From Ciona savignyi (taxonomy: Eukaryota > Chordata > Ascidiacea > Phlebobranchia > Cionidae): 64,000 bases of DNA. The notes under the pieces are model-generated. The model saw only the letters and a list, made by a program, of their open reading frames with translations. It was not told the origin of the DNA and did no database searches. The DNA is taken from positions 115,358-179,357 of the forward strand of contig CH003282.1 in NCBI GenBank assembly GCA_000149265.1. The letters are read 5' to 3'. Below, in pieces: positions 36,909-46,857 of the stretch. Within the stretch, counting starts at the first letter, position 1; every line of letters begins with the position of its first letter. A program made the translations under genes and the position numbers.

Positions 36909-38320
36909 CTGTAAAATTTATCAATAAGGCTGCATTTTTAGATCACCATAGCAATTGTAACCCTGGGTAATCCCCACTGATATGTGTTAGGAAATCGAAA
37001 CCTGAAAATGATTTTTATACATTTATCATATTTAAAGGAGTCCTGAATTTTCACACTGGGACTAGGTTTGTACTCTTAACCACTAACATGTTCTTTACTT
37101 ATTAATTATAAAATAATAATAAAAAAGTAATTATCGCTAAATCAGGTGTTGAACTATCGGAACACTGTAAGGCCACAGTTCGATTACTCAAAATTACTTC
37201 TGTGATAGAGACATTACACTAGTATGTGCAACTTCTTGGTAACATATCACAATAAGGAACTTATACATTAAAGACCTTTTATTTTATTGTGTCAGTTGGG
37301 AGTTGGTTGTGTTCTTAGGCTTAGGAAATCAGTGAATTAATAATAAAACAGTAATAATTTGTCAATCATATACAATACACTACAACAGTTTCGGACAATG
37401 ACCCAGACAATGGGCACAAGTTAAAAACTCTCCATGTAATAACTCCTGTCAGTTTTTTCCCCATTACGGTATAAAAAAGGAATATCTAACCCTATTTTGA
37501 CTCCCTTAATGTCACCTCAGATTCTGGCTAAAAGCAATCAAGTTAAGACTGTTATCTAGACAACTTTAATTAATACTTCCCATTAAAAAATTTTTGGAAC
37601 ACTTAGTCTTATATCAGTATGGGGTTACATATCTCCTCTATAATCTGCCCCTGCAAGACTTGTCATTGTACAGTGTGTATGTTACGTTGTTAAAGTTGGG
37701 AGGTAGTGGAGCAGGACATGGCAGCAGCATTTATTTTCACTACAATTATTGTACTTTTATGTTAAATTTTTAATTTATAAGAGTATGTATATATTTTTAT
37801 TTTTCCGAATGATTAGCTTGGTAGGTTATTACAGTCATTACCTGAACCCATAGCTCTGATAACCCGACGGTAGGTGCGACGTGATCCGACGATTTCCATG
37901 GTGTTAACTTCCTTGTTTTCTCTATGGCTTTAAATTAAACTAGATTACGTATCTATAAAGGGAGATCCCCGCGAACGAAACACCATTCTTAGTATAAGAA
38001 CCATAAAGATACTAACGAATAATTATGTCGCACTGAGTGTAATAATATTTTAGGAATATTATGTAAATAATTGGGATTTTTTAAGCATTTTATGGCTTCT
38101 AGGAGTATGTTCTTGTTTAAGAGTTTTGTAACGATCAATGATATAACGTTATATCGTATTTGCAATCTTGTTATTCTAAGGACCATAATAACAATTTTAA
38201 TAGATGGATAAAGCTCCAGAGAAGAATAAAACAAAAGTACAACTTTCCCCTAATAAAAGTGTAACCATATACCACAATAAAATATAGGGATTGTGCAACA
38301 TAAGTGATATTTTCCTGTGC
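36909..38320. other. Intergenic region before TREX-like gene A
   Basis: It holds a short repeat at about 37030-37140 that recurs at 40440-40560 (shared TTTCACACTGGGAC and AATAATAATAAA segments), and small family 1 SINE fragments near 37370-37440 and 37840-37920. No gene is seen. Confidence 0.4.
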
Positions 38321-38638
38321 ATTGGCGAAACAGAGTTCTTTCAAACGGAATACCCCCTTCGCCAATTCTTATTTATCGTGTATTACGTCACCATACATGC
38401 ATCATACAATAAATATAATAAATACATCATTGTGTGGGCAGAGTAAATAGAGACTTTGGTTCGATAAGAGATGTTTGTCTCTCTTTCTATGTTATAAGCG
38501 ACATTAGTTTAATCCAACACTCATTGACGCGAATTGTTTCCAGGTGTTTGTAGAAACAGGATTTCATTATACTTTACCCTTTTTACTTAAAGCTAACCGA
38601 CAGTTACAAGTACATAGTGACCAGTTAAACAGTTTAAA
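38321..38638 (+). promoter_or_regulatory. 5' flank of TREX-like gene A, conserved in the duplicate
   Basis: Patches such as CGCCAATTCTTATTT, TACGTCAC and ATTATACTTTACCCTT are shared with 44300-44567 upstream of gene B. Both flanks also share an acceptor-like CAG (38541-38543 here, 44483-44485 in B) directly before GTGTTTGT. This may be a spliced-leader or 5'UTR-intron acceptor. The upstream half also lies in this conserved block. Confidence 0.5.
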
Positions 38639-40048
38639 ATGTCAGCTACTCATGATGTTCCTGAATCTTCCGAAACTCAATCAAAAAAATCGTTTGTATT
38701 TTTGTCAGTGAATGTAAATTGCCCGGACGAGGCGAGAATTACAGAGCTCAGTTTTCTCGCCATCCATGAAAATGAACTACGAAGAAAGGACAACAACCCT
38801 CCAGGTTGGTTTCCTAGGATTGTTGATAAACTCACTGTATGTATCGATTCGAATGCGACATTGGATTACGGCGTCGGAAAGTCGTACAACATGACTGAAA
38901 AAGAGCTAACAACGGCTAAGAAGGGGACGTTTGATGTTGATCTCTTTAACATTCTTCGTCTTTTCCTGTCTCGCCAATCAGGAAAAATTTGTTTTGTGTG
39001 CCATGGTAGCTATCATTTGGAAGTTTTGCAAGGTGAGCTTCAAGCGATCGGAAAATCTCTGAACGAAGTAGATGGGGGAGAGGTTTGGTATGTTGATTCA
39101 GTTTCCATATTTACCCAACTCGAACCAGGGAAAGATGCCACGCTACAAAGGATTTGTGACGAGCATCTTAGTAGCGGCATGCCATCTTCACCAACTGCCG
39201 AAGAACGAAATATATTTTTGATCAAAGTTCTCTTAAAAAATCTGGAAAAATTGGGTTTAAGCACCAGCAAACTCTATGAAGTACAAAGCAAACCAGCCTC
39301 TTCAAAGTCTCGTCCTTACGTGAGATCTTACTCTAGGTTCAGAAAAAGAAGAAATAACAAAATTTCTTTAAGTACCCATGTTTACTTGGATTTGGAGGCA
39401 ACTGGTTTAACAGAAAGCAAGATCACCGAGTTGTGTATGGTGGCTGTACACAAAGATTCACTTGCTTCTTCTGAACTTGGTTCAATTCCTCGAATTATCG
39501 ATAAGCTGGTTCTTGTTATTGATCCTAATAAAGATATCGAAGATGAAGCAGCAGAACTAACCAAATTAAACAACCAAATCATTAGCAAAAGCTCTAAGCC
39601 AAGGTTTACCGCCAGTACAGTGGAGATCATAGCTACTTTTCTTAGAAGACTATCCCAACCTACATGTTTAATATCCCACAACGGATTCGGGTTCGACTTC
39701 AAAGTTCTGAAGAAACATATCGAAGAAACTGGATCGCAGGAAACGATGTTTTCTTCGTCTCTGAATTATGCAGACTCACTGATCGGAATGAGAAGATTTC
39801 GGGAGCAAGTGTCCAAAGGAGAAAGACAATCGTGCAAGCTAAAGGAGGTCTTTGAACGAACATTTCCAGAGTCGCAAGGAAGCCAACATCAAGCTGAAGA
39901 TGATGCGATCATGCTATTAAAGATCGTGCGATCAAATTCAAAATTATCAAAGTGGTTAGAAAATCACTGTGTGTCTTACAGCGAAGTAGAAACTGAATGG
40001 GAGTACGAGTACGAAACAAGACCAGACAGATATCCAATGTGCCTATGA
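38639..40048 (+). CDS. Double-domain TREX-like 3'-5' exonuclease, gene A
   Basis: A 469-residue single-exon gene. Residues 247-440 form a DEDDh exonuclease like TREX1/2: LDLEATGL (D251, E253), KITELCMVAVH, PRIIDKL, SHNGFGFDF (D353) and HQAEDD (H417, D422), so the full metal-binding tetrad plus His is present. Residues 18-205 are a second copy of the same fold: ARITEL, PRIVDKL and ILRLFLSRQ align. There the catalytic positions are lost: FLSVNVN has S23 and N25 for D and E, and PTAEER has P185 and R190 for H and D. A basic linker (~215-241) joins them. TREX enzymes degrade 3' ends of DNA and limit cytosolic DNA sensing; that role here is inferred. The tail after ENH (443) is acidic and ends in a shifted frame: another frame stays open to about 40138 with coding-like composition. 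AATAAA lies at 40425-40430. Confidence 0.88.
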   Translation: MSATHDVPESSETQSKKSFVFLSVNVNCPDEARITELSFLAIHENELRRKDNNPPGWFPRIVDKLTVCIDSNATLDYGVGKSYNMTEKELTTAKKGTFDVDLFNILRLFLSRQSGKICFVCHGSYHLEVLQGELQAIGKSLNEVDGGEVWYVDSVSIFTQLEPGKDATLQRICDEHLSSGMPSSPTAEERNIFLIKVLLKNLEKLGLSTSKLYEVQSKPASSKSRPYVRSYSRFRKRRNNKISLSTHVYLDLEATGLTESKITELCMVAVHKDSLASSELGSIPRIIDKLVLVIDPNKDIEDEAAELTKLNNQIISKSSKPRFTASTVEIIATFLRRLSQPTCLISHNGFGFDFKVLKKHIEETGSQETMFSSSLNYADSLIGMRRFREQVSKGERQSCKLKEVFERTFPESQGSQHQAEDDAIMLLKIVRSNSKLSKWLENHCVSYSEVETEWEYEYETRPDRYPMCL

Positions 40049-40559
40049 AATGGAAAGATACAGACGAGAAGAAGCAGAAAGAATATTTTCCATGGGATTC
40101 GAGAGCGATGATGACTACCAAATCCAATGGATGTATTAATAAGTTTTATGTTCTATAATTAACCCATTTTAAAGTTGGATGACTTAAACATCCTCACTTG
40201 TTATTAATTTCGGTATTATTTCTATTGTTCATAAGTCGTTATAGAGAAAGAACCCGAAGTTGTAAAGTGTTTTTCTTCTTGTTAAAAAATATTAAAATAA
40301 GACTGCGTCCAAAATAGTTGGACAGCGTTGTTTTTATTTATGTGATTATGCCGTGTGTGTTTCAACACATCTAATTGTAATCTAGCAATCGCAAACTGCT
40401 ACTCTTATTTAACAGTCGCCAGATAATAAAGTTATACTGCATACCGAGTTCTGAGTTTCACACTGGGACCAGGTACGTACGCTTAACATATAACATACCC
40501 CTTTATCATTAGTTTTAAAAGAATGCACAGTTAAAATAATAATAAAGAAAAATATATTG

Positions 40560-41525
40560 TGGTAAAATGTAAGTGCATTAGCCACTGATTCAACACAATT
40601 AGAAGGAAAAAAAGAAAATTTAGGGAAATAGCCTAAATATAGGATTATTTCTCAAATCATGATTGTTACAGGCATGGCATGTCGCCCCGAAATCTATAAC
40701 TAGAAGGAGTAATGAAATCGCAATAAATCGTTTTCATTGGTTAAACAACATGGTCTAAATATTCAGAAACCCAAATTTTGGGTGATAAATCAAGGGGAGT
40801 TCCCTACGATGTTAAAACCCAAAACGGTATTTAAAAAAAATCAGGTTTTTGGGCATAGCGCTTAACCGACTGCTTTAATTGTAATCAGATTTGGTGGTAT
40901 GTTGGGCCGTTAGCCACTTATAAAAATTTTTATACTTACGGTAAATCCCTTAAAACCAAACATTCCGGAATCATTATTGTGGCAGGCATAGCATGTCGCC
41001 ACGACATCTACTAAAATGGGTAAGGAAAACCCAATAAACTTTGTAATTTGTTAGACAACATGGTCTAGATATGCAGAAACAAAAATTTTATGTACAAATT
41101 TTGAGTGGATTTCCTGAGTCTCAAAAACCCAAAAGGGTATTTTTCTAAAACAATAGCTTTGTTTGAGCATAGCACTAGAACAGCTGCTCCAATTTTGATC
41201 AAATTTGGTGAAATGTTAGTGCCCTATCCGCCGCTGTACCATTGAGAAAAAAATACATAGGGAAATACTCTTTGTGATTTGTTCCTAATGATTGTGACAG
41301 GCATGGCATATCGCCTTGACATCTCCCACAAAGAGTCGTTAAATTGAATTAAAACTGTATAAATTGTTAGGCAACATGACCCAGATATGTAAAAACAGAA
41401 ATATATGTACTAAACGCAGAATATTCGCTGAAGCCATAAAAAACTTAATCGGTCTGTTTTGGGAATTTACCTTCATTTTACCACAGCGGTTGACACGATG
41501 CTTAAATTTAAAACATTTGTGGTAA
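40560..41525 (+). repeat. 335-bp family monomers, forward array (about 3)
   Basis: The landmark GATTGTGACAGGCATGGCAT recurs in slightly varied form at about 40661, 40975 and 41290, spacing ~315 bases. Each unit also has AAGTGCATTAGCCACTG-like, GGGAATTCCCCTGGG-like and TAGATATGCAGAA-like segments. It ends with a TGTTTTGGGAATTTACCTTC block that also closes the array at 48010-48110. Confidence 0.75.
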
Positions 41526-41600
41526 AATTTTGGAAAATAGGTTACATATTGTTTTTGTCCGTTTTGTTTTTTTTTCGTCAAGGGTTTGACTTACATGGCA
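41526..41600 (+). repeat. 335-bp family element start (T-rich cap, degenerate hairpin)
   Basis: ACATATTGTTTTTGTCCGTT followed by a T run and CGTCAAGGGTTTGAC, as at 46800-46872 and reversed at the two minus-strand caps. The hairpin half before it is eroded. Confidence 0.6.
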
Positions 41601-41640
41601 TTGTCGTCCCAAAATCTACCAGACGGAATAATGGCATTTT

Positions 41641-41838
41641 ACAAATACAGAGCAACATTACTCCAGGCATACGACAAATACAGGATATCACTACCCCTGG
41701 CATACCACAAATACAGGGCAACACTACCCCAGGCATACCACAAATACAGGGCAACACTACCCCAGGTATACCACAAATACAGGGCAACACACAACCAGGC
41801 ATTCAACAAATACAGGACAACGATCCCGGTGGCATGTC
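41641..41838 (+). repeat. 33-bp minisatellite, about 6 units
   Basis: Units begin ACAAATACAG and end CCAGGCATACC, with middle units nearly identical. Since 33 is a multiple of 3, several frames on both strands stay open with 11-residue periodic peptides (for example TPGIPQIQGNT). This is best read as a non-coding minisatellite inside the repeat. Confidence 0.85.
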
Positions 41839-42237
41839 TGAATATTCTTCTTTACCAAATTAGTTACTGAAGGGACTGCAGTGTACAATTTTCGTCTGAT
41901 GCCGCATTTTTTCTGTATCGCTTAAAGCCAAAGTTTGGTGAGTTTGTAATATTTATGATTTATATATAGACTCGTAAGTTTGTTTTGGTTCTTTTATTTT
42001 CCGCAGAAAACTGTATTAGCCCCCGTTCCGTTGCTTATCTTCACAACCGTGCCGTATTCGCCGCATCCACCGTTCCGTATGAACCGTATCTCTGCCACCG
42101 TATCAAACCGTCGTAACCCCATCATTTTCTTATTAACCCTGACCATCAATTACAACCAGAGGACGTAAACTGTGTGTTTATTTAACGATACGCATCATTT
42201 TCAAACTAGTACCCGTTACTTCACCCGCGGAAGTAAC

Positions 42238-42890
42238 AATTACAGCTACACAGTTAAAATTTATTTTCCATTCTATTATTGTTGGGTTCGTAAAAATTTT
42301 TGTTTGTGAGGGTACATATATTTTTCTTGTAATCTTCTCGAGAGTGGTAAGGGAACCTCCCTAGATATATGCAGAAACGACAACTTTGGGTGGTAAATCT
42401 TGGGGAATTCCCCTGGGACGTTTTAAACAAAAATGATATTTTTTCTAAAAAAAAATTTAAATCAGATTTGGGGTTATGTAAGTGCATTAGGCCTAGTCAC
42501 TCATTTAACACTTGAAAGAAAAAAGAATTACCTAGGGAAATACCCCAAAAAAGATTTTATTCTGAAATCATGATTGTGACATGCATGCCATGTCGCCCAG
42601 ACATTTACCAGATGGAATAAAGCAATTTTAATAAAACTTTTTTATTAGTTAATTTAAAACATTTGTGCACAAATGTTTTTAAGTGGTGAAGTGGAAAAGA
42701 AGTTTGGTTTGATAACTATGGGACCCATGCATTTATGTTTGCAGAAACAAACTACATACCCGGTCTATAAAATACAAATTGTGGTTAGAGACCCTGTAGC
42801 ATGAATATTTGGCATATAAAATGTGTTTTACAAATATTGGTGGTTAAACACGTGGTTGACACTTTCTCGTTAAAAACAACTTAGCGATTG
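42238..42890 (+). repeat. 335-bp family, monomer and tail piece
   Basis: TTACAGCTACACAGTTAAAA to CTCGAGAGTGGTAAGGGAA matches 46295-46435. One monomer follows, then the tail with CTATGGGACCCATGCATTTA and GTGGTTGACACTTTCTCG, also found at 48170-48490 and reversed at 49215-49385. Confidence 0.65.
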
Positions 42891-43235
42891 CTTGCATCAT
42901 CGTTTTACCTTCAACAAATTTTAAGTAACTTTTTGAAGAATACGAACGACTATAACAGGCGGCTGATTTAAACTCCAAATATTTGATTGTTTTTACTAAG
43001 TTTTGACGAACCGTCTCAATTATACACAACACACTACAATAACTCTGGAAACCTGATTATTTCCCGTGTTTTAACGACTCTTTTGTTTTCCGTTCACGGG
43101 GATAAACCTGAATATCATTATTTATACATTTCGGCTGACGACCTATGATCAAACCTACTGAGCTATAACCGACCCGATAGCTTGCGTGCATATATGGTTC
43201 TGAAACACCACAGTTTCAAAACCCAATTTATATAT

Positions 43236-43545
43236 TTGTCCGGCCCGGTGGTCTATATAGCGGTTAAGTGCGTCGCCTTTCAATCGAAAGGTTGCAGGTG
43301 CGAAACTGGTCGCTAGCTAGTCGGTTGTGTCCTTGGGCAAGGCACTTTACGGACATTGCCTAAACCCAGCGGATAAATGGGTTCTACCAAATTGAAGGAA
43401 CGTGTCTATCATATACAACACACTGCAATAGCTCCGGTAACCCGACGATGGGCGCGAGGTGATCTGACGATTGCCCGTGTGATAACCCCCTTGGTTTTCC
43501 CATTCACGGGAATAAACATGAATATCCTATCCTATCCTAACCTAT
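43236..43545 (+). mobile_element. Family 1 tRNA-derived SINE, full length
   Basis: Best reference copy: head CCGGCCCGGTGGTCTATATA (a small insertion splits the A box), GGTTGCAGGTGCGAAACTGG, body GTTGTGTCCTTGGGCAAGGC, and tail AATATCCTATCCTATCC. The ORF read through it is spurious. Confidence 0.78.
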
Positions 43546-44058
43546 ATTTTTTTAATTAAGGCTCACACATTAAGTATTCAAGATTGTTTAGTTTAGTTTT
43601 TTTCATTTACAGCCTAGCTTTACCAATAAATATCTAGAGGAGGCAAACGTGTGTATTTACTGTGTTCACATTAGAGCGCAGTATATACAAAATATATTAA
43701 GAATGGACTTAACACATTGTTCAACCTCCCTGGTAAAAAATATGAGTAGACATTTCTATTTTAGTGGTGATCTAATACCGGATATAAATGTACTGAAGCG
43801 AGGCAACGTCATCTAAGTGACATTCTCAGCAATATTGATAATAGGCAGGTTGAATATCGAGACATCTTCATGATACTGAACTTGTTTATTGTTTCCCAAA
43901 CGTATATGCTTTGTTCTCGATACTGAAACACGAAAGTTGTTTTTTTTTACACAGGATCGCCACGTAATTGTATCATCACCACGTAATTGCCGTCGGCTTA
44001 CCGAAATGAAGATAGGTGTTTTTACGTTTTAGTTTAACCCAATAAAACATCGGGGCCT

Positions 44059-44245
44059 ATGATATTCATGTTTATCCCCGTGAATGGGAAAACGCAACAG
44101 GCATCATCCCATGGGCAATCGTCATATTACCTCGCACCAACTACCATCAGGTTATCGGATTTATTCTAATGTGTTATTTATGATTAAGTCATTTCTTAAA
44201 TATTTTAACTTATTAAATATAGTGGGTTCAGGCAATGTATGATAA
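44059..44245 (-). mobile_element. Family 1 SINE, 3' portion
   Basis: GATATTCATGTTTATCCCCG through to GGGTTCAGGCAATG, without the tRNA head, just upstream of the duplicated 5' flank of gene B. Confidence 0.6.
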
Positions 44246-44567
44246 ATTAGGTCTGCATATTTGTTCGTGTTGAATTTTGCGATGATTCGTTGCTAATCGA
44301 GCGAAACCGGGTTCTTTTAAACTGGAGATCCCCTACGCCAATTCTTATTTTTCACGTCGTACGTCACTATGCACGATTCATGCACTAATGGTTATAAAAA
44401 AAATCCTTGTGTAGAGTAGACAAAGTAAAAAAGGGTAAAGTTTTGTTCGTTGAAAGATTCTTATTGAACGCGAAATTTGTTACAGGTGTTTGTCGAAGCA
44501 GAATTTTATTATACTTTACCCTTCTCACTTATAGTAAGAATTAGAGTAACCAGTTAAACAGTTTAAA

Positions 44568-45935
44568 ATGTCAGACACTCATGATGTTCCTGAATCTTCC
44601 GAAACTCAATCAAAAAAATCGTTTGTATTTTTGTCAGTGAATGTAAATTGCCCGGACGAGGCGAGAATTACAGAGCTCAGTTTGCTCGCCATCCATGAAA
44701 ATGAACTACAAAGAAAGGACAACAACCCTCCAGGTTGGTTTCCTAGAATTGTTGATAAACTCATTGTATGTATCGATTCGAATGCGACATTGAATTATGG
44801 CGTCGGAAAGTCGTACAACATGACTGAAAAAGAGCTAACAACGGCTAAGAAGGGGGAGTTTGATGTTGATCTCTTTAACATTCTTCGTCTTTTTCTCTCT
44901 CGCCAATCAGGAGAAATTTGTTTTGTTTGCCATGGTAGCTATCATTTGGAAGCTTTGCAAGGTGAGCTTCAAGCCATCGGAAAATCTCTGGACGAAGTAG
45001 ATGGGCGAGTGGTTTGGTATGTTGATTCAGGTTCCATATTTACCCAACTTGAACCAGGGAAAGATGTTCAGTTGCAAAAAATGTGTGACGAGCATCTCGG
45101 TAGCGGCATGCCATCTTCACCGACTGCCGAAGAACGAAATATATTTTTGATCAAAGTTCTCTTAAAAAATCTGGAAAAGTTGGGTCTAAGCACCAGCAAA
45201 CTCTCTGAAGTACAAAGCAAACCAGCCTCTTCAAAGTCTCGTCCTTACGTCAGATCTTACTCTAGGTCCAAAAAAAGAAGAAATAACCGAATTTCTTTAA
45301 GTACCCATGTTTACTTGGATTTGGAGGCAACTGATTTAACAGAAAGCAAGATCACTGAGTTGTGTATGGTGGCTGTACACAAAGATTCACTTGCTTCTTC
45401 TGAACTTGGCTCAATTCCTCGAATTATCGATAAGCTGGTTCTTGTCATTGATCCTAATAAAGATATCGAAGAAGAAGCAGCAGAACTAACCAAATTAAAC
45501 AACCAAATTATTACCAACAGCTCTAAGCCGAGGTTTAACGCCAGTACAGTGGAGATCATAGCGACTTTCCTTAGAAGACTATCCCAACATACAGGTTTAA
45601 TAGCCCACAACGGATTCGGTTTCGACTTCAAGGTTCTAAAGAAACATATCGATGAAACTGGATCGCAGGAAACGCTGCTTTCTTCGTCTCTGAAGTATGC
45701 AGACTCACTGATCGGGATGAGAAGATTTCGGGGGCACGTGCGCAAAGTAGGAAGACAATCGTGCAAGCTGAAGGAGGTGTTTGAACGAACATTTCCTGAG
45801 TCGCAAGGAAGCCAACACCAAGCTGAAGATGATGCGATCATGCTATTAAAGATCGTGCGCTCAAATTCAAAATTATCAAAGTGGTTGGAAAATCACATGT
45901 CTAAATACATGGTGTTTCCTATTCTAATTATATAA
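44568..45935 (+). CDS. Double-domain TREX-like 3'-5' exonuclease, gene B (altered C-terminus)
   Basis: A 455-residue paralogue of gene A, roughly 90% identical by eye over the first 443 residues and also intronless. The C-terminal domain keeps all DEDDh residues: LDLEATD (D, E), AHNGFGFDF (D) and HQAEDD (H, D). The N-terminal domain has the same losses as gene A (FLSVNVN, PTAEER), so the degeneration predates the duplication. Most differences are conservative and there is no premature stop, arguing that the gene is still constrained. After ENH the sequence diverges abruptly at about 45896 and ends MSKYMVFPILII, unrelated to gene A. The matching 3' flank reappears only at ~54010, after 8 kb of repeats. 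The protein has probably lost an acidic tail through insertion. Confidence 0.86.
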   Translation: MSDTHDVPESSETQSKKSFVFLSVNVNCPDEARITELSLLAIHENELQRKDNNPPGWFPRIVDKLIVCIDSNATLNYGVGKSYNMTEKELTTAKKGEFDVDLFNILRLFLSRQSGEICFVCHGSYHLEALQGELQAIGKSLDEVDGRVVWYVDSGSIFTQLEPGKDVQLQKMCDEHLGSGMPSSPTAEERNIFLIKVLLKNLEKLGLSTSKLSEVQSKPASSKSRPYVRSYSRSKKRRNNRISLSTHVYLDLEATDLTESKITELCMVAVHKDSLASSELGSIPRIIDKLVLVIDPNKDIEEEAAELTKLNNQIITNSSKPRFNASTVEIIATFLRRLSQHTGLIAHNGFGFDFKVLKKHIDETGSQETLLSSSLKYADSLIGMRRFRGHVRKVGRQSCKLKEVFERTFPESQGSQHQAEDDAIMLLKIVRSNSKLSKWLENHMSKYMVFPILII

Positions 45936-46782
45936 AACTTATATAAACTGTGTATAATTCTATAATTTTGGAGATGGCTCGGGAAGGCCAATTTTGGCCT
46001 GATCGCTCTTTCCAGCTTTACCCTACCTACCCAAGCTATAGCCCTCTATACAGTGCTTTGACTGGCCGCAGGCTGCACGATTGCCCAATATAATACTTGA
46101 CCTCTGTTCTCTTTACCCCGTCTTTGTGTACCGGTATTCAACTGTGGACAACGCCATGTGCATTTATTGTATTTGACAATATTTGTTATATTTTGTTTAA
46201 GGTATAATTATACTAATATTTTGAACTTTTAATGTTTATTTTTGTTATTTTGTGAATGCAAAGACAATGTTTGTTCCTACACACCGGTATGGAAAGTTTT
46301 ACAGCTACAAAGTTTAAATTTATTTTTTCCATTCTATTACTGTACGGAATGAAAAAATTTTAGTTTGTGAGAGTAGCCTACATATATATATCTTTTTATT
46401 CGTATCTTCCCGAGAGTTGTAAGGGAAACCCCCTTTAATCTTATTTCTTCTCTCTCGTTTGTATGGTGTACAGAGCATAACACTTTAGCCGAAAGTACGA
46501 CAGAAATAAAACAACAGAAAGTTTTATTATAACTAACTAAAAAAGAATTTGAATTTGAATTGCATACACTTAGATTTTGCAATCTTGGATGTCTGAATGC
46601 TGCACGCTACAGTATTCGTTGCGTGCACACAAACAATACGCGACCTAACCAGTCATATTTTTCTCCGGACAATTCATTCCACGATTATAAAGAGATATCC
46701 CCGCGATAAAAAAAAATTTTCTTAGATAGTATTAGAACCAATAAATATATTTACAATTTTTTGAAATTTTATGTGTATAGTT
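45936..46782. other. 3' flank of gene B, of unknown origin
   Basis: About 350 bases (45960-46290) contain GC-richer sequence (GGCCGCAGGCTGCACGATTG) that looks like a retroelement 3' end, but I could not assign it. The segment 46295-46435 repeats 42238-42365. Confidence 0.35.
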
Positions 46783-46826
46783 ATGGGTCCCATTTGGAAA
46801 AATGGGACACATATTGTTTTTGTCCG

Positions 46827-46857
<31 letters not shown>

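Larger units (their letters stand above)
40049..44300. other. Repeat-rich spacer between the two TREX-like genes
   Basis: It is composed of gene A 3' flank (to ~40450), forward monomers of the 335-bp family (40560-41525), an element start with a 33-bp minisatellite (41526-41840), a second repeat piece (42238-42890) and a full family 1 SINE (43236-43545). Two short SINE pieces follow. No conserved gene is seen. Open frames across the minisatellite exist in several frames at once. Confidence 0.6.

Noticed and set aside
41459-41863. 134-codon open frame with periodic Pro/Gly/Gln repeats
   Set aside because: It follows from a 33-bp minisatellite inside a repeat element; other frames and the other strand are open as well.
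43246-43310. tRNA-like sequence with A and B boxes
   Set aside because: It is the head of a family 1 SINE; the cloverleaf is imperfect and followed by the SINE body and tail, so it is not a tRNA gene.
45311-45841. 176-codon open frame antisense to TREX-like gene B
   Set aside because: Mirror of the conserved sense coding region; gene A's antisense frame is similar but broken differently.
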